Below, piece after piece: positions 28,693 through 35,940 of a stretch of DNA of 58,318 bases (position 1 is the first letter of the stretch; every line of letters begins with the position of its first letter). The stretch spans positions 1 to 58,318 of the forward strand of contig MPNL01000018.1 of NCBI GenBank assembly GCA_002239005.1, given 5' to 3'. The notes beneath the pieces are model-generated. The model had not been told where the DNA came from and ran no database searches. It saw only the letters and a program-made list of their open reading frames with translations. The position numbers were made by a program, and so were the translations under genes. The stretch is from Truepera sp. bin119 (lineage in GTDB: Bacteria > Deinococcota > Deinococci > Deinococcales > Trueperaceae).

Positions 28693-29116
28693 AGGCGTAC
28701 ACCGGGTGCCCCCACCTCCTTGAGAACGAACCCCATCCAGTAGATACAGCAGACACCAGAGGGGATTCACCGGCTCGATAAGGCTTAGGATAGCATAGGC
28801 AGTAACCAAGGGTGTCCGGCAGCGCCCGATCAGCAGGCGCCACCTCACCCATCAACCCCTAGAGATTCACGCCCAAGCATGAACTATAGGGAGTTATGAG
28901 ATGGCTTCTCGGCATAAGAGTCGGAAGGTCTCGCACTCGCCGGTTTCACGAACGCCCGACCCACACCGGTGTGATCCAGGTGCCCTTTGGAGAACGCGTC
29001 CGGGAGCTCACACGAAGACGGCACGTGTTCCGCCTTGCCGACCCGCCCCTGGCGAAAGAAGCACACTCACGCCCCCTGATTTGCCGTCCCGGTCCACTTA
29101 AGAGCGCCACAGACCT
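28693..29116. other. Intergenic, no gene supported
   Basis: Several open frames exist on both strands but their translations are Arg/Pro/Ser-rich and unlike real proteins. One minus-strand stretch (TAYAILSLIEPVNPLWCLLYLLDG, about 28735-28810) is hydrophobic and could be a relic of a membrane protein. Confidence 0.4.
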
Positions 29117-29842
29117 TCAAGCCTTTGTCGATACTACCCAGATCCTCGCTGCGTCCTCGGAGGCACACTCACCGGTTGGATAAGTCAGCGCCTCGACCCG
29201 ACTGAAGTCTGTGGCCAAGAGGAGCTCTCGCACCTCCGCTAGGTCATAGGGTCGCTCGAAATGCACCTCGACGAAGGAATGACCACCCTTCTCGCAGAAG
29301 GCCTCGACTGTGGCGAAACCGCTGGCGTCGTCGAAGCTATGATCCCAGCGGTAGTACACATCTCCGACCCAGCCCTCCACACACCCGCTCTCGCACAGCT
29401 CTCTCAACCCCACAGTGGTGTTAATGTCGAACATGAACATCCCCCCAGGTTCGAGGTGCCGGGCGACCCGAGCTGCCATGGCAGAGAAGGCGTCTGGGGC
29501 CAAGAGGTTATTCAGGGAGTCAAACACCGAGTATACGAGGGTGAAGCGGTCCGGCAACTCGAACGTCTCAAAGTCGGCCTGGAAGAGGCGGACCTGCGGG
29601 AGCTTCTCCTGGGCAACTGCCAGCATCGCTGCAGAAGCGTCGACCCCCTGCACCTCGAATCCACGGGAGAAGATCGGAGAGGTGGAGTTACCTGTCCCGC
29701 AACCGAGATCGAGTATCCTCCCGCCCTTCCAGCCACGCTCGATGACGGTTCGCAGAATGAAGGTGATCCAGTCGTCGTACTCAATGTCCGACATGATAGC
29801 GTCGTAGACGCTGGCCAAGTCGGTAAAGGGCTCGCTAGGCAC
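29117..29842 (-). CDS. Class I SAM-dependent methyltransferase
   Basis: 241 aa. Motif I is ILDLGCGTGNSTSPI, motif II is VQGVDASAAMLAVAQEK, and the later landmark is HLEPGGMFMFDINT. The N-terminal segment DLASVYDAIMSDIEYDDWI resembles small-molecule methyltransferases of the UbiE/CypM-like group. The substrate is unknown. It is flanked by long spacers, so probably monocistronic. Confidence 0.88.
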   Translation of the reverse strand: MPSEPFTDLASVYDAIMSDIEYDDWITFILRTVIERGWKGGRILDLGCGTGNSTSPIFSRGFEVQGVDASAAMLAVAQEKLPQVRLFQADFETFELPDRFTLVYSVFDSLNNLLAPDAFSAMAARVARHLEPGGMFMFDINTTVGLRELCESGCVEGWVGDVYYRWDHSFDDASGFATVEAFCEKGGHSFVEVHFERPYDLAEVRELLLATDFSRVEALTYPTGECASEDAARIWVVSTKA

Positions 29843-30411
29843 GTCCGGTACAGTATAGGTGACACGGCCAAGATCTCGCTCTATCCGTACCGAGAAGGGC
29901 CGGACCTCCGGTGCATGAGCAGGATCAATTGTGCGATAGATCGAAGAGTGGCCACCTATTTTCTGCTAGACTTTCATCGCCTTGAGAGTGCGATCTCCGC
30001 ACCGAGCTGCCCCCCAGCGGAGATCCTCTCAAGGTGTTCCTGCAAGGATTGTCAGCATAACCAAGAAGCAAGACAGTGGCCCCCGAAGGTGATTCAGAAA
30101 CGGGCGTTCCGATCCCACGCTGAAGAGGGTGAGGCTCAGAGCGCGACTGATCATCCCGAGTCCCATCCATCCGTGATCGCTGAGCCACCGGTGGTTGCTT
30201 AAGTAGAGCCCAAGCTACAGGGCTAGGCTGGAATCAGAATAGCAGCGGTCAAGTACCTAGTCGCCAAGCTTCTGCAATCACCACGGCGAACATTGCCACG
30301 GCTCCTCAATGCCCCACACGGCCTAGCAACGACCATCAAGGCCGGACTCTTCTCACCACTCTGATTCGCTCAACCTTAAGTCATACGGTCTTAACTCGAC
30401 TCACACGATCT
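29843..30411. other. Long intergenic region with one strong hairpin
   Basis: No coding frame is supported in 569 bp. The only strong feature is the stem-loop at 29980-30034. Confidence 0.5.
29980..30034. other. Long imperfect hairpin
   Basis: Left arm CCTTGAGAG-tgc-GATCTCCGC, right arm GCGGAGATC-CTCTCAAGG, loop of 16 nt: eighteen paired bases with one 3-nt bulge. No T-run follows, so it is not a standard terminator. It could be a transcription stop for the convergent neighbourhood, a small MITE relic or a structured RNA. Confidence 0.55.
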
Positions 30412-31995
30412 CTAGTAGCCGACTGCCTGGCCGTCCTTGCGCGACTCGGACGCCGCGATGTACCCCCCATCGATCCTCATCACCAGTTGGGCCCCGCCGA
30501 AGGTGTCGGTGCGCCCAAACGCTCGCACGGTCAACTGGTGACCCCGACCCCTGAGGTCATCAAGGGCCTCAGCTGCGAAACCCTGCTCGACCTCAACCAT
30601 GAGCCCCCCTCTCACTTGCCACCGGGGAGCGTCGGAAGCTGCCTGTGGGTTCTGGCCGTGCCGGAAGATGCGGAGTACCATCTGCGCGTGCCCCTGCGGC
30701 TGCATCGGACCGCCCATCACGCCGAAACTGAGAACGGGTTGTCCCCTTCGCGTAACGAAGCCGGGAATGATCGTGTGGAAAGGCCGCTTGCCACCCCCTA
30801 CCTGGTTTGGGTGGCCCGGTTCGAGTGTAAAACCGGAGCCGCGGTTCTGTAAGACGATACCGGTGCCGGGCACCACCACGCCGGAACCGAAACCCTGGTA
30901 GTTCGACTGGATGAACGACACCATCATGCCATCCGCATCGGCAGCGCTCAGATAGACGGTCCCCCCCCGACGCGGCACCCCATAGACGGGCTCTCGTGCC
31001 CGCTTCATGTCGATCAGGCCGGCGCGCTCGGCGAGGTAGTCGTCATCGAGCAGGTCACCCGCGACGAGATCCATCGTGTCAGGATCGGCAATGTAGCGAT
31101 GCGCATCGGCGAAAGCGAGCTTCATCGCCTCAATCTGCACGTGGAGACCGTCGGCGCTATCAGGAGGTGCAGAGGCCGCCGGGTGGTGGCGCAGGATCCC
31201 CAACATGATCAGTGCGGCCAAACCCTGACCGTTGGGGGGAATCTCGTGCAGATCGATCTCAGCGAACCCGGTCGACAGGGTCCCCACCCAGTCGACGCGA
31301 TGTGAGGAGAGATCCTCTTCCGATAGGAGTCCCCCCTGATCGCGAGAGGAACGCGCCATTGCACTGGCCAGATCGCCGGTGTAGAAGGCCTCCCCTCGAG
31401 TCTTGGCTATGTGCTCAAGCGTGCAGGCCTGTTCCTCGTAGCGAAACCTCTCACCGGCTCGTGGTGCTCGTCCTTGAGGCAGAAAGTGCCTCCCGAACTC
31501 CTCAAAACCTGCGTAGACTTCAGAAGCATTCGACCAAGCGCGAGCGGTGATGGGCGCAACCAGGAAACCGTCTCGGGCGTAGGCGATAGCAGGCTCGAAC
31601 AGGTGTTCGAATGGCAGGCGTCCGAAGCGACTGCTCAACTCGACCCAGGCCGAAACAGCACCGGGCACCGTCACGGTGTCCCAACCGACCCGCGGCATTG
31701 CGGCACGCCCGGCGAAACGGTCAGGAGTCAGGGCAGCAGGGCTGCGGCCAGAGGCATTGAGGCCGTGCAACCGCTCGCCATCCCAGAGGATGGCGAAGGC
31801 GTCGCTGCCGATGCCGTTCGAGGTCGGTTCCACGATGGCGAGAGCGATAGCCGTCGCCAAGGCAGCGTCAACGGCGTTCCCGCCCGACAGCAGCATGCGG
31901 AGACCCGCTTGGGCCGCGAGGGGCTGCGAGGTCGCGACGACATTGGCCGCCAGCACCGGCATGCGCCTGGAGGCATAGGGCAACTCGAAGTCCAT
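30412..31995 (-). CDS. Gamma-glutamyltransferase family protein
   Basis: 527 aa. N-terminal AANVVATSQPLAAQAGLRML, GGNAVDAALATAIALAIVEP and a GIGSDAF loop. The autocleavage site and catalytic Thr are in PRRGGTVYLSAADADG, followed by SNYQGFGSGVVVPGTGI and FSFGVMGGPMQPQGHAQM (here LSFGVMGG). Ntn hydrolases of this type transfer or hydrolyse gamma-glutamyl or acyl amides. No signal peptide is present, so a cytosolic acylase-like GGT is more likely than a periplasmic glutathione hydrolase. A half chromate transporter lies 9 bp upstream on the same strand. Confidence 0.9.
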   Translation of the reverse strand: MDFELPYASRRMPVLAANVVATSQPLAAQAGLRMLLSGGNAVDAALATAIALAIVEPTSNGIGSDAFAILWDGERLHGLNASGRSPAALTPDRFAGRAAMPRVGWDTVTVPGAVSAWVELSSRFGRLPFEHLFEPAIAYARDGFLVAPITARAWSNASEVYAGFEEFGRHFLPQGRAPRAGERFRYEEQACTLEHIAKTRGEAFYTGDLASAMARSSRDQGGLLSEEDLSSHRVDWVGTLSTGFAEIDLHEIPPNGQGLAALIMLGILRHHPAASAPPDSADGLHVQIEAMKLAFADAHRYIADPDTMDLVAGDLLDDDYLAERAGLIDMKRAREPVYGVPRRGGTVYLSAADADGMMVSFIQSNYQGFGSGVVVPGTGIVLQNRGSGFTLEPGHPNQVGGGKRPFHTIIPGFVTRRGQPVLSFGVMGGPMQPQGHAQMVLRIFRHGQNPQAASDAPRWQVRGGLMVEVEQGFAAEALDDLRGRGHQLTVRAFGRTDTFGGAQLVMRIDGGYIAASESRKDGQAVGY

Positions 31996-32004
31996 GTCTT
32001 CTCC

Positions 32005-32547
32005 TTAACGCAGCACCAGCATACCGACAGCGCCGCCCGCCACGATGAGGAAGGCCGGGTGGACGTTGAAGCGGATCGATAGCACGAACGCCACCAGAGC
32101 CAGAGCCCACAATGCCCAGTTCCCAAACCACTGTCCCGGCGTGCCGAAAGCGCTGGGCGCGAATTGCCAAACCACCAACGCCAGCAGCGCAACCACCACC
32201 GGTCGGGCGCCTTTGAGGAACCGGGTAATCGTCGGGTCCTCGCGAAATCGGAGGTAGAGTCCCAGAAGCAAAACCATGGCGACCGCAGTCGGCACCGTGA
32301 CACCCACCAGCCCCGCGGCAGCCCCGGCCACCCCAGAAACCTGGTATCCCACGTACCCCGCCATCTTCGTGGCAATCGGCCCCGGCAAACTGTTGCCCAG
32401 GGCGAAAGCGTCGAGGAACTCTTCCTGGGTCAACCACCCTTGAATCTCCACCACCTCTTCCTGAATCAAGGGGATCATCGATGGACCGCCGCCGAAACCG
32501 AACAGACCCACCTTAGTGAAGGACCAGAAGATCTTGAAGACTTCCAT
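32005..32547 (-). CDS. Chromate transporter, single-domain (half-size)
   Basis: 180 aa from the ATG at 32547. Opening FWSFTKVGLFGFGGGPSMIP, then FALGNSLPGPIATKMAGYVGYQ: the CHR-family signature, with about six membrane spans. Short ChrA proteins normally come in pairs encoded by adjacent genes; only one half is here and the gamma-glutamyltransferase gene follows directly. The partner may have been lost in the rearranged region upstream (32.6-34.8 kb). The substrate could be chromate, sulfate or another anion. Confidence 0.88.
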   Translation of the reverse strand: MEVFKIFWSFTKVGLFGFGGGPSMIPLIQEEVVEIQGWLTQEEFLDAFALGNSLPGPIATKMAGYVGYQVSGVAGAAAGLVGVTVPTAVAMVLLLGLYLRFREDPTITRFLKGARPVVVALLALVVWQFAPSAFGTPGQWFGNWALWALALVAFVLSIRFNVHPAFLIVAGGAVGMLVLR

Positions 32548-32690
32548 AGTAGCTTCGAGTGTACCGCGCAACTCAGGTCAGGGCTTCACGCAACTAAATT
32601 TCCGGGAATTATACTGTTGACTCCACCAGTCACCTTCGAAACTCGCCTGTCACAGTAGCGCTCCCGTCATCCCGTATCTTGTTTCCAGTC

Positions 32691-32957
32691 TCATCGACCA
32701 ACTCTTGCCCATCCAGACCACAAGCATAAATCGGCTTCCTTTCGAGGCGTGGACATGAAGATGTTGTAGGTCATGTTCAGAATGCCGTCCTGCGCCTGCC
32801 GAGCCTCCCGACCGCTCAATTTCTGCACGACTAGGACACTTGGATTATTTACTCCCTTGCTCACGGCGAACCTCGTCTTTGGAAGGTCAATCGAGGTGAT
32901 CGGTTTTGATCTACGCAACAGCCAAGACCGAACGAACTTGAGACCCGGATTGTTCAT
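32691..32957 (-). pseudogene. N-6 DNA methylase (type I R-M HsdM-like) fragment
   Basis: The segment NNPGLKFVRSWLLRRSKPIT, SIDLPKTRFAVSKGVNNPSV and LVVQKLSGREARQAQ matches the middle of type I-style N6-adenine methylases, where a lost upstream NPPY-containing half should precede it. The similarity starts right at the IS end (32960) and runs out by about 32740. The rest of the gene is absent on the other side of the IS, implying a deletion. Confidence 0.6.
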
Positions 32958-33012
32958 AGGGTAGTGATGTGAGATTATCTCACCCCCCTACCCGGATAAG
33001 TAGGTGAGCGAA

Positions 33013-33030
33013 TCCAGCGAATCCGTCCTT
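33013..33030 (-). repeat. 18-bp micro-element, type I (IS end copy)
   Basis: Minus-strand AAGGACGGATTCGCTGGA. It is also present at the matching position of the other IS end (34728-34745), so this copy predates the duplication. Confidence 0.8.
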
Positions 33031-33060
33031 GCAACTCTCGAATACTCCAAATATGATCAG

Positions 33061-33078
33061 AAGGACGGGTTCGCTGGA
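33061..33078 (+). repeat. 18-bp micro-element, type I (copy-specific)
   Basis: AAGGACGGGTTCGCTGGA. The corresponding site of the 3' IS end (near 34695-34700) has 18 bp fewer. In the transposase frame it adds VQRTRP-like residues between AAGL and DHIW. Confidence 0.85.
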
Positions 33079-33120
33079 CCAGCCCCGCAGCCATCGCCGG
33101 AGAGCGTCTCTCATACATTC

Positions 33121-33138
33121 AAGGACGGATTCGCTGGA
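33121..33138 (+). repeat. 18-bp micro-element, type I (copy-specific)
   Basis: AAGGACGGATTCGCTGGA, absent from the 3' IS end (near 34650-34664), which is exactly 18 bp shorter there. The flanking bases differ slightly in the two copies. Confidence 0.85.
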
Positions 33139-33236
33139 TCCGCCCCTGCGGTTGGGGTAGTGGCCGCTTGAGCGATCTACACTCCCGGGCCCAGTTGTAG
33201 ATCAGTACTCCCCACCCTCCCAGAACCCGCCGAGTC

Positions 33237-33254
33237 AAGGACGGATTCGCTGGA
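33237..33254 (+). repeat. 18-bp micro-element, type I, at an IS/host boundary
   Basis: AAGGACGGATTCGCTGGA stands exactly where similarity to the IS stops and the promoter region begins. Confidence 0.7.
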
Positions 33255-33317
33255 TCCGGAATCAACGGTTACAGGCTTGAAAGGAGCCATAAACCCCGTC
33301 CCAGACAATAAAAACGC

Positions 33318-33346
33318 TTGATTTACCGGGTTTGATTCGCTATAAT
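33318..33346 (+). promoter_or_regulatory. Strong sigma-70-like promoter
   Basis: TTGATT at 33318-33323, a 17-bp spacer and TATAAT at 33341-33346. It is the best housekeeping-type promoter in the window by eye. It drives into a hairpin and then a ribosome site with only 11 codons after it, so its original gene appears lost to the IS. Confidence 0.7.
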
Positions 33347-33359
33347 AGACCTAGAAAGG

Positions 33360-33390
33360 TTGGAGGCCGGACTACCGATCCGGCCTCCAA
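33360..33390 (+). terminator. Perfect GC-rich hairpin in a leader
   Basis: Arms TTGGAGGCCGG and CCGGCCTCCAA, 9-nt loop, followed by TTCTCCCTC. It lies about 15 nt downstream of the -10. It is terminator- or attenuator-like; the following T-tract is weak, so a structured leader that controls the next ribosome site is an alternative. Confidence 0.6.
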
Positions 33391-33419
33391 TTCTCCCTCA
33401 CCTTTCTGCTGGAGGAAAA

Positions 33420-33455
33420 GTGATTATCCGAGAGAACCTTAGAATCCGGTCGTAA
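33420..33455 (+). pseudogene. Beginning of a gene cut off by the IS
   Basis: GGAGG at 33412-33416 is followed by a GTG at 33420 and eleven codons (VIIRENLRIRS) up to a TAA formed at the IS end (GGTCGTAA...). With the upstream promoter and hairpin it looks like the leader and start of a real gene whose body was removed by insertion of the IS at 33448. The gene cannot be identified. Confidence 0.5.
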
Positions 33456-33608
33456 CGTGAGATTATCTCTGCCCCCCCAAGGGGGGAGGCCCGTCCTGGC
33501 GCATCCTGCACCATGTGAAAAATACAGACAGACCTCCCCTAGCAAGTCTAGCCTGTACCAATCATGAGTGCCCCAGTTACGGCCGGGCAGGACAAGGTAA
33601 CCTCAGAG

Positions 33609-33626
33609 AAGGACGGGTTCGCTGGA
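33609..33626 (+). repeat. 18-bp micro-element, type I
   Basis: AAGGACGGGTTCGCTGGA in the zinc-ribbon part of the transposase, between GNL and RKSYGPD. The fragment at 51.6 kb has a copy at the same site (GNL then RKGYGPD). Confidence 0.8.
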
Positions 33627-33662
33627 CCCGCAAGAGCTACGGACCAGACCGGATCCGTTACT

Positions 33663-33680
33663 AAGGACGGATTCGCTGGA
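33663..33680 (+). repeat. 18-bp micro-element, type I, creating a stop
   Basis: AAGGACGGATTCGCTGGA after a T gives TAA at 33662. Removing it joins RIRY to a Leu codon and RCLNCQSEF in frame. Confidence 0.8.
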
Positions 33681-33731
33681 TACGCTGCCTGAATTGCCAG
33701 AGCGAGTTCAGCGAACGTAAGAACACCCCCT

Positions 33732-33767
33732 AAGGGCGGACAAGAGCGGCTTCGTTGGAGCTTCGGG
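33732..33767 (+). repeat. 36-bp nested micro-element (type II split by type I), creating a stop
   Basis: The outer halves AAGGGCGGAC and GCTTCGGG surround AAGAGCGGCTTCGTTGGA. The preceding T makes TAA at 33731. Deleting all 36 bp gives NTPLWNSKIGE in frame. The same arrangement is at 33869. Confidence 0.75.
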
Positions 33768-33813
33768 TGTGGAATAGCAAGATCGGTGAGAGCAAGGCCT
33801 GTGCTATTGCTGA

Positions 33814-33831
33814 TCCAGCGAATCCGTCCTT
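33814..33831 (-). repeat. 18-bp micro-element, type I
   Basis: Minus-strand AAGGACGGATTCGCTGGA. In the transposase frame it adds DPANPSL-like residues between ACAIA and QLAEGTS. Confidence 0.8.
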
Positions 33832-33868
33832 GCAGTTGGCTGAAGGTACCTCGGTGAGGGGAACTGCA

Positions 33869-33904
33869 AGGTCGGACAAGAGCGGCTTCGTTGGAGCTTC
33901 GGGT
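33869..33904 (+). repeat. 36-bp nested micro-element (type II split by type I)
   Basis: AGGTCGGAC and GCTTCGGGT flank AAGAGCGGCTTCGTTGGA. It adds twelve residues (SDKSGFVGASG plus one) inside GTA-RLTGATPEA. Taking out all 36 bp leaves GTARLTGATPEA. Confidence 0.8.
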
Positions 33905-34233
33905 CGGCTCACAGGCGCCACCCCAGAAGCGATCCGGCGGCTAGCAATCCGCCTCGGGCAGCAGGCCAAGAAGTTCCACGACCAGCGGGTCCAACAGCTG
34001 GCCAGCACCAGCTTGCAGGCCGATGAGCGCTGGGGCTTCGCTGGCAGTAAGCGCGAGCAGTTGTGGCAGGCTGAGGTGATCGATCCGGCGACCAGGCTAG
34101 TGGTAGCGTTCGCCACTGGGGTGAGGAACGAACGACTGATCGAGCAGATCCTGCAGGATGCTGCCGCTCGGGTCTCTTACCCTCAGGGGGTAGTGCTATT
34201 CACCGACGGTGAGCCGAGCTATAAGCAGCCAGA

Positions 34234-34251
34234 AGATCGGACTCTTCGGGT
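34234..34251 (+). repeat. 18-bp micro-element, type II
   Basis: AGATCGGACTCTTCGGGT, in the transposase between GEPSYKQP and RPIFGHPY. Frame is kept. Confidence 0.7.
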
Positions 34252-34727
34252 CCGCCCCATATTCGGCCACCCCTACCGTCCCGCCCGGAAGGGATCACGA
34301 GGCCGGTTCCCCAACGTACGTTACCGTCTAAGCAGGCGTCAGGCACAGGTAATGGTCCGTAAGACCAGGCAGCGAGGACGCTTAGTCCAGGTCGAGGCTC
34401 AGGTTGCCCATGGAAGTAGTAAGCGGGTAGCCAGGGAGCTCTCTCGCTTAGGCTTCTCGCAGGCCAACACCAGCACCATCGAACGACGCAATGGCACTGC
34501 CCGGGGTATGGATGCGACGAGTGTGAGAAAGAGTCTGGCCTTCGCCAAGACTATGGAAACTAAGCGGGTGCTGGGAGCATGGGGGGTGCTGGTCTACAAC
34601 TGGGCCCGGGAGTGTAGATCACTCAAGCGACTGCTACCCCAACCGAAGGGCCGGCAGCTATATGAGAGACGCTCTCCAGCGATGGCTGCGGGGCTTACCG
34701 ATCATATTTGGAGTGTTCGGGAGTTGC

Positions 34728-34745
34728 AAGGACGGATTCGCTGGA
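34728..34745 (+). repeat. 18-bp micro-element, type I
   Basis: AAGGACGGATTCGCTGGA near the transposase C-terminus, giving GRIRWI between ELQ and RSPTYP. It is shared with the inverted IS end (33013-33030). Confidence 0.8.
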
Positions 34746-34798
34746 TTCGCTCACCCACTTATCCGAGTGGGGGGCAGAGATAATCTCACATCACTACC

Positions 34799-35931
34799 TA
34801 CTTCTACTTTTGGTGGGTTTTACCATCGGCGAGCATACGGACCGACTCAGCTGGGGGGGCATGTTTATATTGCTGGGACAGATCGCTGGCTTCACCTTGG
34901 TGACCTGGGTGTTGGCCAGCCGCGTGGTCCCGTCTCTGATAGTGCTGTTACAGCGCTTCCTGTACGTGCCCCAGCTCTCGTTCGGACTGATTTTGGGTGG
35001 TCTGTTTCTGATCGTCGTCGGTGCTGAGAAGATAGGATTGCACGGTTCGCTGGGGGCACTGCTGTTCGGCGCCGCCCTGTCGAGGCTGCCTCACCAGGTA
35101 CGTCGGGAAATCATGCCCGGGGTGTGAAGCACCGCCGAGGGTCTGTTTGTGCCGCTCTTCTTCGCCGCGGCCGGCCTTCACATCAACCTGTCGTTCGTCG
35201 AGTTGTCGGTCCCGACCATCGCGGCGCTCGCAGTCGTTCCCTTGGTTGGGAAGTTTGCAGGAGCCTACATCGGCGCCGTTGTGGCCCGGCTGGAGATGCC
35301 TTTCGCCGTCGCAACCGGGCTGATGGCCAAGGGTGTTGCGGAGATCGCCCTCCTGCTGGTGCTCCTCGAGACCGGCGTGGTCGAGCGCAGTGTTTTCTCG
35401 CTGCTCCTATTTATCATGTTGACTTACATCCTGCTGACACCGCCGCTCATCAGCTACGCCGTCAACCGGGCCAAGCCGCTGGACCGTCGGGCAACGCTGC
35501 CCGCTGATCTGCCACCGTCTCTGGCCCGATTCGCTCTGGATGACATCACCGTCGGTGATGTCATCGACCGGGCGCGCGGCTATCCCGGTCCGGCGCTGTC
35601 GGTGCGGACCTTTGCGGACCGGTGGGTCGTGCCCCATCAGCAGGACTACGTGATCGTTGACCAAGGCGAGTTTCTCGGAATCGTGTCGCTGAGTATGCTG
35701 CGGTACCTGCCCAAGGGGACGTGGTTCGACACTCATCTAGGCGATATCGCCCGCGTCAGCGCGCTCCACGCGCGGCCCGACGAGCCGGTGGAAGACGCCC
35801 TGCAGCGAATGACCGAGAACGGCCTCACCGCGATTCCGGTGATGGACCCTGAATCTCAGACGTTTGTGGGTGCCGTAACCAACCAGGAGATCATAGACCT
35901 TATCGTCTCTGAGGCTCGAGGGGAGCACTGA
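34799..35931 (+). pseudogene. CPA2-type cation/proton antiporter with CBS domains, truncated and interrupted
   Basis: Reading starts at the IS end: LLLLLVGFTIGEHTDRLSWGGMF...HGSLGALLFGAALSRLPHQVRREIMPGV, then an in-frame TGA at 35125, then STAEGLFVPLFFAAAGLHIN...TGLMAKGVAEIALLLVLLE, and finally a C-terminal pair of CBS repeats (about 35530-35920: VGDVIDRARGYPG..., LGDIARVSALHARPDEPVEDALQRMTENGLTAIPV). The N-terminal membrane half is missing. A GTG at 35149 could start a C-terminal 260-aa product. Likely a pseudogene. The family exchanges Na+/K+ for H+. Confidence 0.8.
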
Positions 35932-35940
35932 CCTCTTTAA

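Larger units (their letters stand above)
32960..33236 (-). mobile_element. Inverted fragment of the IS1-like element (3' end)
   Basis: The first 277 bp reproduce, in reverse orientation, the 3' end of the IS at 34560-34798: the end GGTAGTGATGTGAGATTA, the GATAAG...TGAGCGAATCC stretch and the codons for the transposase C-terminus. It has two extra 18-bp micro-elements (33061, 33121) that the other copy lacks, which is the clearest evidence that the micro-elements insert or excise. Confidence 0.85.
33515..34783 (+). pseudogene. IS1-like transposase with two insertion-made stop codons
   Basis: A single frame from the GTG at 33515 to the stop at 34783, about 423 codons including insertions. Zinc-ribbon start NHECPSYGRAGQGNL...YGPDRIRY...RCLNCQSEFSERKNTP, then WNSKIGESKACAIA...QLAEGTSVRGTAR...LTGATPEAIRRLAI. 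DDE-type core: LQADERWGFAGSKREQLW (first Asp), LFTDGEPSYKQ (second Asp) and NTSTIERRNGTARGMDATS (Glu), then KSLAFAKTMETKRV...VYNWARE. TAA stops at 33662 and 33731 fall exactly at micro-element junctions (T followed by AAGG), so full-length protein is not made. A TTG at 33755 could restart translation of the DDE part (342 aa). Confidence 0.8.
33448..34798 (+). mobile_element. IS1-like insertion sequence loaded with micro-elements (1351 bp)
   Basis: Ends GGTCGTAACGTGAGATTA (left) and, reversed, GGTAGTGATGTGAGATTA (right). It encodes one long transposase frame on the plus strand. Fragments of the same IS occur at 8440-8622, 10718-10768, 32960-33236, 42890-42955 and 51457-51665. It contains seven insertion sites of 18-bp micro-elements, two of them double. 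The right end truncates a cation/proton antiporter gene. No target duplication was recognised. Confidence 0.85.

Noticed and set aside
33013-34745. A CRISPR array made of the 18-bp repeats
   Set aside because: The spacing is irregular, both orientations occur, copies lie inside coding frames, and no cas gene is present.
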